DNA of 64,000 nucleotides from Rhodococcus sp. 105337. Its GTDB lineage: Bacteria > Actinomycetota > Actinomycetes > Mycobacteriales > Mycobacteriaceae. Below are positions 46,598 to 56,861 of this stretch, piece after piece; the stretch's first letter is position 1, and every line of letters starts with the position of its first letter. A program made the translations under genes and the position numbers. Under the pieces are notes generated by a model. It was not told the origin of the DNA. It searched no databases and saw only the letters and a program-made list of their open reading frames with translations. The stretch spans positions 372,001 through 436,000 of the forward strand of contig NZ_JABAGQ010000001.1 of the NCBI RefSeq assembly GCF_012844225.1. Direction: 5' to 3'.

Positions 46598-46702
46598 GGA
46601 AATGCTCCTTCATTCGGGGACGAGACGATAGTGATCGGCAGCACACGGTAGGCCCCCGCCGACGCTAGGGCACGTACCCGGAGGGCATCGGCGGCGTCCC
46701 GT

Positions 46703-46742
46703 CCAGCGGGAAGATCGTTGAACTGTGTGGATCTCCCGTTGG
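46703..46742. promoter_or_regulatory. Imperfect inverted repeat between kstD-like and flavin reductase genes
   Basis: CCAGCGGGAAGATC pairs with GATCTCCCGTTGG across a 13-base centre (one mismatch, one gap). It lies in the 273-base divergent region, about 105 bases from one start and 130 from the other. Candidate operator; no regulator recognised. Confidence 0.4.
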
Positions 46743-46870
46743 ATGGGAAGCCGTCGCCGTATGGACGAGGACCCCGCTAGCGTCCCGGGGGGACACCACC
46801 GCACTCCCCCGGACACCCGCCGTCCCGACATGACGGACACTGGAGAGCAACAGGACGGAAAGGAACATCG

Positions 46871-47365
46871 ATGACGGCGGAACACACCGTGCTCGACCCG
46901 AGGACGATGCGCAACGTGATGGGCAACTTCTGCACGGGAGTCACAGTCATCACCGCGCTCGACGGCGACGCGCCGCTCGGCTTCGCGTGCCAGTCGTTCA
47001 CCTCGGTGTCGCTGGACCCGCCGCTGGTCTCCTTCTGCCCCGCTCGCACGTCCACGACGTGGCCGCGCATCCGCGAGATCGGCACTCTCGCCATCAACGT
47101 CCTCGCGGAGAGCCAGCGCACGTTGTGCGCGGCGTTCGCCGTCAGCGGTGGCAACAAGTTCCGCGGCGTCGACTGGGTGCCCGGCGACAACGGTGCCCCT
47201 GCCCTCGACGGCGCGCTCGCCCGCGTGGAGGCGACCGTGGAAACGGAGCACGACGCCGGCGACCATACGATCGTGGTGGCACGCGTCACCGGCCTGACAG
47301 CGCTGCCGTCCAACGGCCCGTTGCTGTTCTACCGCGGCACCTATGGGCACTTCGACCGGCTGTGA
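46871..47365 (+). CDS. Flavin reductase (HsaB-like) of a two-component monooxygenase
   Basis: 164-residue flavin reductase-like (FMN-binding split barrel) protein. It shows MRNVMGNFCTGVTVITALDG, GFACQSFTSVSLDPPLVSFCP, ESQRTLCAAFA and LLFYRGTYGHF. Such proteins supply reduced flavin to a partner monooxygenase; HsaB does so in cholesterol ring degradation. No oxygenase gene adjoins, and the neighbours suggest steroid use only by association. ATG at 46871 follows GGAAAGGAACATCG. Confidence 0.85.
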   Translation: MTAEHTVLDPRTMRNVMGNFCTGVTVITALDGDAPLGFACQSFTSVSLDPPLVSFCPARTSTTWPRIREIGTLAINVLAESQRTLCAAFAVSGGNKFRGVDWVPGDNGAPALDGALARVEATVETEHDAGDHTIVVARVTGLTALPSNGPLLFYRGTYGHFDRL

Positions 47366-47456
47366 CGGCCGCTTCCCGGAATAGCGGGCGGCTACCCCGG
47401 GTTGCACCCAGGGTGTGCCCAGCTGCCGGTGGCGGGCCCCGGACGAAGGATTCTCG

Positions 47457-48446
47457 GTGACTGTTCCTCTCTCCATCCTCGATTTGGCCCATATCGGCGA
47501 GGGTGAAACCGCTCGCGACAGTTTCGACGCCAGCGTGAAGATGGCACAGCTCGCCGAACGGTGGGGTTACCGCCGGATCTGGTACGCCGAGCACCACAAC
47601 ATGCCGACCATCGCGTCGTCTGCGACGAGCGTGCTGATCGCGCACGTCGCGGCGCACACGTCGTCGATCCGGCTCGGCGCCGGCGGCATCATGCTCCCGA
47701 ATCATTCGCCGCTCACGATCGCCGAGCAGTTCGGCACGCTCGCGACGCTGCATCCCGGCCGCATCGATCTGGGGCTGGGCCGGGCACCGGGTAGCGACCA
47801 GAAGACGATGCGGGCGCTGCGACGCGACCCGTCGTCGGCCGACAGCTTCCCCCAGGACGTCCTCGAACTCCAGGGGTATCTGAAGGGTGTCTCGCGCATC
47901 CCGGGCGTCGACGCGGTTCCGGGTAAGGGCACCGATATGCCGCTGTACATTCTGGGGTCGTCGCTCTTCGGCGCGAAACTTGCTGCCCTGCTGGGTCTTC
48001 CCTACGCGTTCGCGTCGCATTTCGCGCCGCAGGCTCTCGAGGAGGCAGTCACGCTGTACCGCCGCGAGTACCAGCCGTCCGAGCAGCACCCGGAGCCGTA
48101 CGTCATCGCCGGTGTAGGTGTCATTGCCGCGGATACCGCCGACGAAGCGGCAGCGATGTTCGAAGCCACCAAGCGTTCACGCGTCGTGCAGATGGTCGGG
48201 CGAGGGCGCACGTTCACCGAGGAGGAGATCGATCTGCTCCTCGACTCCCCCGCCGGCTACCAGGTCCTCACGATGCTGAAGAACACCGCGGTGGGCACCC
48301 CGGCCGAGGTGCGCGACTACCTCGACCGCTTTACCGAGCGCGCGCAGGCCGACGAACTGATCGTCGTGTCGTCGGCTCCCGGACGCGACGCGTGGTTGCG
48401 GTCGCTGGAACTCGTCGCCCAGGTCAGCGATCTCGTCCCGGCCTGA
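47457..48446 (+). CDS. LLM-class (luciferase-like) flavin-dependent oxidoreductase
   Basis: 329 residues of the bacterial luciferase-like fold, YhbW/MsnO8-type. It has [74 protein letters not shown] and [28 protein letters not shown]. It probably uses reduced FMN or F420; substrate unknown. GTG at 47457 follows GAAGGA. The flavin reductase 91 bases upstream on the same strand could be its partner. Confidence 0.88.
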   Translation: MTVPLSILDLAHIGEGETARDSFDASVKMAQLAERWGYRRIWYAEHHNMPTIASSATSVLIAHVAAHTSSIRLGAGGIMLPNHSPLTIAEQFGTLATLHPGRIDLGLGRAPGSDQKTMRALRRDPSSADSFPQDVLELQGYLKGVSRIPGVDAVPGKGTDMPLYILGSSLFGAKLAALLGLPYAFASHFAPQALEEAVTLYRREYQPSEQHPEPYVIAGVGVIAADTADEAAAMFEATKRSRVVQMVGRGRTFTEEEIDLLLDSPAGYQVLTMLKNTAVGTPAEVRDYLDRFTERAQADELIVVSSAPGRDAWLRSLELVAQVSDLVPA

Positions 48447-48547
48447 CAGCAGGTCCCGGACGGCTCTTACCCTTGCTCCGTACTCGTGGGTACACTTTGC
48501 CGGCCGTCCCGAACCGGCGGCCTCGACTCGTCGACCGCAGGAGCACC

Positions 48548-49006
48548 ATGAAGTACCGCACCCGCGTATGTGCCGCCGTCGCCCTGACTGCGGCGGCCAC
48601 CCTCACTGCTCCCGCAGCGGCGAGCAGCGAGACCCTTCCCGCAGACGCGCCGACCATCACGCTGACGGTCACCAACGACACCGACGCGCCCATGGTGCTC
48701 GGCGCGGCGACCATTCCCTACGGGCAGTGGGTGAACGAACCGGCGACCATCGTCCCCGCGCACACAACGGAAGTCGTGACTGCGGGAAGTGCCGATCGAC
48801 GCGGATTCGGCATGCAGGTCACCTACACGATGCCGGGCGAGGCCACCGCCGTGCTCATGGCCAGTAACCACGGCACGGGGATCGCCAATGCCGACGGCAC
48901 GCGGATCGACGGCGCCAACAGGCATGCGTACACCGCTGCCGCGCAGGTCGATGCCGGCTTTCCGTTCATGAACGTTACGTACACGATCGGTCGGGGCAGT
49001 TCCTGA
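48548..49006 (+). CDS. Small secreted beta-rich protein
   Basis: 152 residues. A Sec signal peptide (about 1-26, cleavage near APAAASS) precedes a mature domain of about 125 residues that opens ITLTVTNDTDAPMVLG. Strand-turn patterns (GFGMQVTYTMPG, FMNVTYTIGRG) and the absence of cysteines suggest a beta sandwich, loosely like aegerolysin-type small toxins. I do not claim that family. ATG at 48548 has AGGAG upstream. Function unknown. Confidence 0.65.
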   Translation: MKYRTRVCAAVALTAAATLTAPAAASSETLPADAPTITLTVTNDTDAPMVLGAATIPYGQWVNEPATIVPAHTTEVVTAGSADRRGFGMQVTYTMPGEATAVLMASNHGTGIANADGTRIDGANRHAYTAAAQVDAGFPFMNVTYTIGRGSS

Positions 49007-49072
49007 CACCGCGGTTCCCGACACCGCTGCTACCGGGCGGCGCACGCCCCTGAAAAGCGAAACTGAAAAGCG

Positions 49073-49104
49073 AAACCCCCGCGCCCTGTCGGACGTGGGG
49101 GTTT
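49073..49104 (-). terminator. Terminator of the dnaK operon
   Basis: Arms AAACCCCCACG and CGCGGGGGTTT (minus strand; one G-T pair) around a 10-base loop, followed on the minus strand by TCGCTTTT, lie 14 bases after the hspR stop. The U-rich tail comes from a 13-base direct repeat CTGAAAAGCGAAA present twice (about 49050-49075). Confidence 0.8.
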
Positions 49105-49117
49105 GTACTGTTGTGCG

Positions 49118-49525
49118 TCAGGATTCGCGCGCGTGCCTCGGCTTCCACACGACCAACGCGTTGGTGCGCGGCACGGGCACCAGATCTCGCCGTGCGGAGC
49201 GCAGCTGCGCGACCTCGGTGGACAGTTCCGTGACCCGCTGCTGCAGTGCCTCGACGTGGTTGGTCAACTCGATGATCCGTTTGATCCCGGCGAGGTTGAC
49301 ACCTTCGTCCTGGGAAAGCCGCTGCACCTCACGGAGCAGTTCGACGTCGCGCGGCGAATAACGCCGTCCGCCACCGCTGGTGCGGTGCGGGGTAACCAGT
49401 CCCAGCCGGTCGTAGTTACGCAGTGTCTGGGCGTGCATCCCGGCGAGTTCTGCGGCGACCGAGATGACATAGACACGCGCATCGGGATCCGGCGGGAGAT
49501 TCCGGGGAGTTCCCGTATCGCTCAT
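49118..49525 (-). CDS. hspR: Heat-shock repressor HspR (MerR family)
   Basis: 135-residue MerR-type repressor. The winged helix covers about 12-80, with VYVISVAAELAGMHAQTLRNYDRLGLV and GGRRYSPRDVELLREVQRL. A coiled coil follows (HVEALQQRVTELSTEVAQLRSA). HspR binds HAIR repeats with DnaK as co-repressor. Its ATG overlaps the dnaJ stop by one base (TGATG). Matching HAIR sites are seen upstream of dnaK (53303, 53376) and clpB (40321), so the regulon can be read from this window. Confidence 0.95.
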   Translation of the reverse strand: MSDTGTPRNLPPDPDARVYVISVAAELAGMHAQTLRNYDRLGLVTPHRTSGGGRRYSPRDVELLREVQRLSQDEGVNLAGIKRIIELTNHVEALQQRVTELSTEVAQLRSARRDLVPVPRTNALVVWKPRHARES

Positions 49526-50697
49526 CACGCACCTGCCCATCCTTCACGCGGGTCGAATCCGCCTGCCTCTTCGGCACGAAGATAATCGCGCAGCGCTTCC
49601 GTCGCCTGTTCGTCGAGCTTCTGCGGGATGGCAACCTTGACGGTCACGAGCAGATCTCCCGCACCGCCCCCGCGCTTGGGGACGCCGCGGCCCCGCACCC
49701 GCAGAACCCGGCCGTCGGCCGTGCCCGCCGGGATCTTGAGACCGACCCGGCCGTCGAGCGTGGGAACCGACACGGTGCTGCCGAGCACGAGTTCTCCGTA
49801 GCTGACCGGCAATACGAGTGTCAGGTTGTCGCCGTCCCGGCCGAACACGCGGTCGGGCCGGACGTGCACGACGACGAAGAGGTCGCCCGACGGCGCACCC
49901 CGCAGGCCGGCCTCGCCTTGCCCGGCGAGGCGGATGCGCGAACCGTCCTTGATGCCCGGAGGTACGCGCACGGTGATGGTGCGGGTGCGCTCCTGGACGC
50001 CGCTGCCGCGGCAGTCACGGCACGGGCTGTCGATGATCGAGCCCGAACCGCGGCATTCGTCGCACGGCTCGGAGAATCCGAAGGCGCCCTGGTTGCGGGA
50101 GACGATCCCGCTTCCGTTGCACTGCGGGCACACCCGCGGGCTGGTGCCCGGCTCGGCGCCGCTGCCGTGGCAGGTGGTGCACGGCGCGGGACTGGTCAGA
50201 CGCAACGGAACGGTGACGCCTTGCACGGCGTCACGGAAGTCGAGGGTCGTCTCGGTCTCGATGTCGCCGCCGCGGCGTGGCCGCGACCGGTTCGCACCGC
50301 CCCCGGGTGTCGCACCGCGGTTGAAGAGCCCTCCGAAGAGGTCGCCCAATCCACCGTCGCCGGCCCCGCCGCCCCCGAAGAGGTCACCGAGGTCGAATGT
50401 GGTGCTGCCCCCGGAGAATCCGCCTCCGCTGGGCTGGAAGCCGCCGCCGAAACCTCCGGACGCGAACATCCGGCGGGTCTCGTCGTATTCCTTGCGCTTG
50501 GCCGGGTCGGACAGGACGGCGTTCGCCTCGCTGACCGACTTGAACCGCTCCTCGGCCGCGGCATCGCCGGGGTTGGCATCGGGATGCAGATCCCGAGCCA
50601 ACTTGCGGTAGGCCTTCTTGATGTCTTCTTGCGAAGCGTCGGACGAGACGCCCAGGTCCTTGTAGAAGTCCTTTTCGATCCACTCCCGCTGGCTCAC
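49525..50697 (-). CDS. dnaJ: Co-chaperone DnaJ
   Basis: 390 residues. The J domain is at 10-75 with the HPD tripeptide in [12 protein letters not shown] Gly/Phe-rich region covers about 80-145. A zinc domain has four CxxCxGxG-type repeats ([32 protein letters not shown]). The C-terminal substrate domains follow. It stimulates DnaK ATPase and delivers substrates. GTG at 50697 follows GGAGGAG. The slightly extended N-terminus ([17 protein letters not shown]) marks the DnaJ1 type of the actinobacterial dnaK operon. Confidence 0.97.
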   Translation of the reverse strand: MSQREWIEKDFYKDLGVSSDASQEDIKKAYRKLARDLHPDANPGDAAAEERFKSVSEANAVLSDPAKRKEYDETRRMFASGGFGGGFQPSGGGFSGGSTTFDLGDLFGGGGAGDGGLGDLFGGLFNRGATPGGGANRSRPRRGGDIETETTLDFRDAVQGVTVPLRLTSPAPCTTCHGSGAEPGTSPRVCPQCNGSGIVSRNQGAFGFSEPCDECRGSGSIIDSPCRDCRGSGVQERTRTITVRVPPGIKDGSRIRLAGQGEAGLRGAPSGDLFVVVHVRPDRVFGRDGDNLTLVLPVSYGELVLGSTVSVPTLDGRVGLKIPAGTADGRVLRVRGRGVPKRGGGAGDLLVTVKVAIPQKLDEQATEALRDYLRAEEAGGFDPREGWAGA

Positions 50698-50728
50698 CGG
50701 GCGTCTCCTCCTCTCGCTCTTGTTGTTC

Positions 50729-51396
50729 TTACTCTGTGCCGGCGCTGTCGGACGGCGATTGCTCCGGCGTGTCCGCCGGATCGCCGTCGGTGACAGTCAC
50801 CATCGCATGCCGCAGAATCCGGTCGCCGACGCGGTAACCCTTGCGCAGGATCGTGCCCAGCACCGGGTTGCTGCCGTCGCCTTCCATCTGGACCGCTTCG
50901 TGCAGTTCCGGATCGAACACGTCGCCCTCGTCGCCGAAGCCGACGAGGCCGAGTCCGGTCAGAATGCGGGTGAGCTTGTCGCTCACCGCCTTCAGCGGTC
51001 CGGATTCGAGGTCGCCGTGGGCACGGGCCCGATCCAGATCGTCGACGACGTCGAGGAACTGCGCCACCACCGAGGCCTTCGCGGACTCGCCGATGGCGGC
51101 CTTCTCGCGTTCGGCCCGGCGACGGTAGTTGGTGTACTCCGCGGAGACGCGCTGCAGATCCGCGGTACGTTCCGCGAGTTCCGCTTCGGTGGAGACGATC
51201 TCCTCGACGCGGACCTCCTCGCCGTCCTCGTTCTCGACGACGCCCTCGTTCACGGTGCCCTCGTTTTCTACGGTGCCCTCGGCAGGGGCACCGGTGCCCT
51301 CACTCGACTCGGCCGCGTCCCGTACCTCGAAGGTCTCGGGATCGATGCGACGCTTGTCGGTGACGGTCACCGGTTCCTGCTCGGGCTTACCCGACG

Positions 51397-51400
<4 letters not shown>
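50729..51400 (-). CDS. grpE: Nucleotide exchange factor GrpE
   Basis: 223 residues. An acidic, disordered N-terminus of about 65 residues (repeats of EGTVENEG type) is followed by the long coiled coil ([23 protein letters not shown]) and the beta domain with [11 protein letters not shown] and [20 protein letters not shown]. It releases ADP from DnaK. The GTG at 51400 overlaps the dnaK stop as GTGA. Confidence 0.96.
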
Positions 51401-53241
<1,841 letters not shown>

Positions 53242-53302
53242 GATTTCCTCCAAAATGTTTCACCGCGACGCGAGTCGCACCGCGGAACGTTCAGTTCCCC
53301 AA

Positions 53303-53323
53303 CCTGAGCCTGTTCGACTCAAC
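53303..53323. promoter_or_regulatory. Second, weaker HAIR-like site in the dnaK leader
   Basis: CCTGAGC-N7-ACTCAAC keeps the exact 7-base spacing of HAIR and matches 10 or 11 of the 14 arm positions. It lies 62 bases upstream of the dnaK ATG. An overlapping inverted repeat CTCAACTTGGC/GCCAAATCGAG follows at 53318-53342. Confidence 0.5.
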
Positions 53324-53375
53324 TTGGCTTCGCCAAATCGAGACTGCACCCTTTCGGACGCTTCAGTCAAGTGGA

Positions 53376-53396
53376 GTTGAGCCTTGGTAGCTCAAG
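53376..53396. promoter_or_regulatory. HAIR operator (HspR site) upstream of dnaK
   Basis: GTTGAGC-N7-GCTCAAG is a near match to CTTGAGT-N7-ACTCAAG with symmetric changes in both arms. On the dnaK strand it lies just upstream of TTGACT, a likely -35 element, which suits repression by HspR-DnaK. Confidence 0.82.
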
Positions 53397-53684
53397 TTGT
53401 CTGATACATGCAACCGAAGATCTGGCCGGATCGTTCCCGGATGTGATGGTCTTCACATTCGTCCGACGGAGTCCAAGTCGGCGCCGCGCTCCGTCCGCCG
53501 GGGCCCGAATACTCTCCTGAAGCGGCGGCCCGACGGGTCCACCTGGTGGTTTCGAGATTCACCTATCGTTATGTCCGCATACGCCTGTACATTTCCGCGG
53601 AGACTGTGCAGCATCACGTCGCCCGGATCCGGCGCGGCCGGTCCCCGTTGCACAAGCTCCGACCAGATTTGGGGGAATTCCGGC

Positions 53685-55238
53685 ATGTCCGTAGGCGTAG
53701 GCCTGAGGGTGGGCAACTCCGTGTCGTCGGTTGCGGTCACCTCGTCGTCGCCCGGACGACCCGACCCGTCACCCATCGAACGGCGCACAGCAGTACACCT
53801 GCACTCCGATGGCACCGCGACGCTCGGCGACCACGACTTCTTCGACGGAACCACCAGTTCGTTCACCGAGTTCGTCAGCAGCATCGGCCGATCCGGCGGC
53901 GTCCGCGCCAACGACGGCTCCCTCTCCCGCGCCGAAGACCTCGTGGCAACGGCCATGGAATGCCTTCTCGCCGACGCGGCCCGCCTCATCGGCGACCAGC
54001 CGTACACCGCGGTCGCGACCCATCCCACCGAGTGGCCGCCGTCGACCGTCGCCGTCCTGCGCAACGCACTCGACTACGTGGGATTGCGGTACGTGTCGCT
54101 CATCTCGGACGCCGAGGCAGCCGCCGCGTGGTACGAGTCGCAGGTCGCCCACCAGACCGGCCGGCTCATCGCCGTCCACCACATCGATCCGCTGGGCTCG
54201 ACGGTCACCCTGGTCCGCTCCGGTGTCGCGGCAGGTAAGTCGTTCCGCTTTGCCGAAGAGGACGCGCCGTCCGTGACAGCGCAGCTGTCCGCCGCCCTCG
54301 GGGCGTTCGGATGGCTCGTCAGCAATCTCGACGCCATCGTCGTCACCGTCGACGAAGCCATCGATCCCACCGCAGCCCAGCTGGTTGCCCAGTCCTTCAA
54401 GACCGGCCTGGGAGTGCGGAGCGCACTCGCACCCGAGCCGCACCAGACGATGGTGCGCGGCGCGGCGCTCGCTGCCGCTGCGGGGTCGGTGGATCTGCTG
54501 GGCTCGACCCAGATTCTGCCCGTCGCGCGTCTCACCGGGCCCAAGCGCAGCGAACTCGACACCGAGACCACCACCGTCATCGCCAAGATCACGGCCACTC
54601 CGCCTCCCGAAACGACCGGAACGGTCAGGGCCAGCTCGCCGGCGCCGGAACCGGCAGACGAGTCCGAGACCAAGCGCCGGTCCTCACTGTTCACCGTCGG
54701 CGCTGCGGCAGCGGCGATCGCTCTGCTCGTCGGTGTGGGCGCGTGGGTGTTCACGATGCGCGACTCCTCGACGGCGACCGCCAATACATCACCGATGGAG
54801 ACGACGGTCGCGCCGTTCGGCGACACCACGCGGACACCGTCCCCCACGAAACCGCCTGGCGGCACCCCGACGACAACCACGGCAGAGTCGTCCACGGAGT
54901 CCGACACCTCCGCGGCGGTCGCTCCCGCGGTCGCGCCGGCGGGCGGCGCACCGGCCTGGACCGATCCGAGCACCACCGGCGACGCAGCGACCTCGTCGTC
55001 GAATACCGGGTCGTCGAGCGCGGGGCCGTCGAGCAACACGACGACGAGCACGGGATGGTCGCGCCGTAATCCGCCGTCGAGCGGAGGCGGAGGCGGAGGC
55101 GGCAACGACTCGGGTGAGACAACGTCGACGACGTCGCCCTCGACGCCCACCGAGACCACACCGACCGTTAATCCGGAGCCGGATGAGCCCGTGGAGCCCA
55201 CTCCTACCACGGAGGAAAGCGGCTCTTCCGGCGGCTGA
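53685..55238 (+). CDS. Degenerate Hsp70-like protein with a membrane anchor and long Ser/Thr/Pro tail
   Basis: 517 residues. The first 330 or so follow the actin/Hsp70 fold: MSVGVGLRVGNSVSSVAV aligns with the DnaK start [15 protein letters not shown], and YVSLISDAEAAAAWYES matches [16 protein letters not shown]. The nucleotide motifs are lost: DLGTTN becomes LRVGNS, DLGGGT becomes DPLGST, and no GGSTR is present. A membrane helix lies near 335-357. The last 160 residues are a Ser/Thr/Pro/Gly-rich outer tail. ATG at 53685 follows GGGGG. It is divergent from dnaK and close to secreted proteases. ATP hydrolysis is unlikely; a scaffold or sensor role is speculation. Confidence 0.8.
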   Translation: MSVGVGLRVGNSVSSVAVTSSSPGRPDPSPIERRTAVHLHSDGTATLGDHDFFDGTTSSFTEFVSSIGRSGGVRANDGSLSRAEDLVATAMECLLADAARLIGDQPYTAVATHPTEWPPSTVAVLRNALDYVGLRYVSLISDAEAAAAWYESQVAHQTGRLIAVHHIDPLGSTVTLVRSGVAAGKSFRFAEEDAPSVTAQLSAALGAFGWLVSNLDAIVVTVDEAIDPTAAQLVAQSFKTGLGVRSALAPEPHQTMVRGAALAAAAGSVDLLGSTQILPVARLTGPKRSELDTETTTVIAKITATPPPETTGTVRASSPAPEPADESETKRRSSLFTVGAAAAAIALLVGVGAWVFTMRDSSTATANTSPMETTVAPFGDTTRTPSPTKPPGGTPTTTTAESSTESDTSAAVAPAVAPAGGAPAWTDPSTTGDAATSSSNTGSSSAGPSSNTTTSTGWSRRNPPSSGGGGGGGNDSGETTSTTSPSTPTETTPTVNPEPDEPVEPTPTTEESGSSGG

Positions 55239-55375
55239 TTCCGTACGTGATCTAGGGCACATTTTTTGCACTGACGTTTGTGCCGTAGGCTGTCCCGCGG
55301 GTCGGTACCGCAAGTACCGCGCTCGTGTACATAATTGCAGTTCAGACCGCTGATCCACCATGTAGAAGGGCCCTC

Positions 55376-56701
55376 ATGCGTCTCTTGCCGGCGTCGCGCG
55401 CCGCTCGTTCCACCGCCCGCCGTGTCGCCGTCGCAGCGGCGTCGGCCGTGTTGCTGGTGGGACCGCTGACCACCGCCGCCCACGCGAGCCCGGCAGAGCA
55501 GCTCCCGGTTCCCGATCTGCCCGCCGAACTGGTGGATGCGATCACCCGGGATCTGGGCATCTCACCGGAGGAATACCTCGATCGGGCCGCCCGCGCGCAG
55601 GCGCTGGGCGACTACGCCCGTTCGTTCCGGGCCGAGAGCCCGGACGACTACGCGGGTGCGTGGCTCGGCGAAGACGGGCAGCCCGTCGTCGCGGTGACCA
55701 ATCGGGATGCGGCAGAGAAGGCACAGAAGGACGGCTACCGCGCCACGGTCGCCCCCCTGTCCGCCGACGGCCTCGAGCAGGCCCTCGCGGAGCTGAACCG
55801 GTGGGTGTCGGCACTTCCGCGCGAGGTGTCGTCCCAGGTGAATTCGACGTCCATCGACGTCCTCAACAACCAGCTCGTGGTCGACGTCCTGAATTCGCCG
55901 GTCGGACGCGCCCTGAATCTCCCGTCGCTCATCGCGAACGTGCAGGTACAGCTGAGCCCCGGCCTTCCCCCCAACGATCCGGCTCCGCTCGGAGGCGACA
56001 CCTACCTCACCGCCGACGGCGACGTGCGGACCACGCCGCTCGAGCGGATCGGTATCTGCTCGTTCGGATTCAGCGGTGTCGACGCGAACGGCGACCCGGT
56101 CAACCTCACCGCCGGCCACTGCGACGCCGTCGCCCGTGAGCAGGGTGGCTCCACGGTCTACCTGCCCAACCGGGAAGACATCGACGCCAGCACCAAGATC
56201 GGCACGTTCACCCAGTCCACGGTGGGCACGGACAGCACGCTCGACTACGGGGTCATCTCCCTCGACGAGGCCGGCGTCGCCGCGGGTCTGAACCGCCCGG
56301 TCGTGCGCGGTGGCAACGGCTCCACGCTGACCATCACCGGCACCGCAGTTCCGGTCGTCGGCGCGCCCGTCTGCAAGTCGGGGCAGTCCTCCTCGTTCAC
56401 CTGCGGTGTCGTCGCCGCCGAGCGTGTCGAGACCCAGCTCGTGTACAACTCCGGGTTCTCCAGCACCATCCGGGGCTTCGCCACGACGGCCTGCACCTTG
56501 TCCGGCGACAGCGGCGGATCCATCGTCACGGGCACGCTCGCTCTGGGCGTGATCAGCGGCTCCAACAGCGCGGGCGCACCGAACTGCGTCGAAGCGAACC
56601 TCGTCCTCGCGCCCAACGGAGGCACCTCCAGCCTGGGTATTTCCATCCGCGACATCGAGAACGCCACCGGCAGCACGGTGCGCACGATCAACGCTGCGTA
56701 G
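55376..56701 (+). CDS. Secreted S1-family serine protease (streptogrisin-like), copy 1
   Basis: 441 residues. A long Sec signal (about 1-38, ending AHAS) is followed by a helical pro-region with LPAELVDAITRDLGISPEEYLDRAARA. A chymotrypsin-fold domain starts near 215. The catalytic triad is H248 (LTAGHC), D290 (LDYGV) and S379 (SGDSGGS). Six cysteines, including CKSGQSSSFTCGVV, can form disulfides. The pro-region resembles alpha-lytic/streptogrisin pro-domains that assist folding. ATG at 55376 follows GAAGGG. A closely related gene follows 160 bases later. Confidence 0.92.
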   Translation: MRLLPASRAARSTARRVAVAAASAVLLVGPLTTAAHASPAEQLPVPDLPAELVDAITRDLGISPEEYLDRAARAQALGDYARSFRAESPDDYAGAWLGEDGQPVVAVTNRDAAEKAQKDGYRATVAPLSADGLEQALAELNRWVSALPREVSSQVNSTSIDVLNNQLVVDVLNSPVGRALNLPSLIANVQVQLSPGLPPNDPAPLGGDTYLTADGDVRTTPLERIGICSFGFSGVDANGDPVNLTAGHCDAVAREQGGSTVYLPNREDIDASTKIGTFTQSTVGTDSTLDYGVISLDEAGVAAGLNRPVVRGGNGSTLTITGTAVPVVGAPVCKSGQSSSFTCGVVAAERVETQLVYNSGFSSTIRGFATTACTLSGDSGGSIVTGTLALGVISGSNSAGAPNCVEANLVLAPNGGTSSLGISIRDIENATGSTVRTINAA

Positions 56702-56861
56702 CCTCACCGGGGCTGTTCACAGGAGCAACACCCGACACACCGGTCACTCACAACCCGCTGTGAGTCACACCTGTTACCCCTTAGGATCGACCAATGCCGG
56801 TCCTCACGGGTCAGCTACCTTTGCGCGCTCGAGCCGCGGAGGGACAACGAGAAAGGTTTTC

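Larger units (their letters stand above)
53242..53684. other. Divergent control region between dnaK and the Hsp70-like gene
   Basis: 443 bases without a supportable gene. It holds the dnaK leader, a GGAAC-N5-GTTCC palindrome (about 53284-53298), HAIR-like repeats at 53303-53323 and 53376-53396, a TTGACT element on the minus strand just downstream of the second HAIR, and the 280-base leader of the plus-strand gene. Two tiny plus-strand frames near 53405-53525 have no good support. Confidence 0.7.

Noticed and set aside
49050-49075. 13-base direct repeat CTGAAAAGCGAAA
   Set aside because: Only two copies; best explained as part of the terminator tail rather than a repeat array.
53405-53530. 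Tiny plus-strand frames in the dnaK/Hsp70-like intergenic region
   Set aside because: 12 and 24 codons, weak starts, and no coupling to a neighbour.
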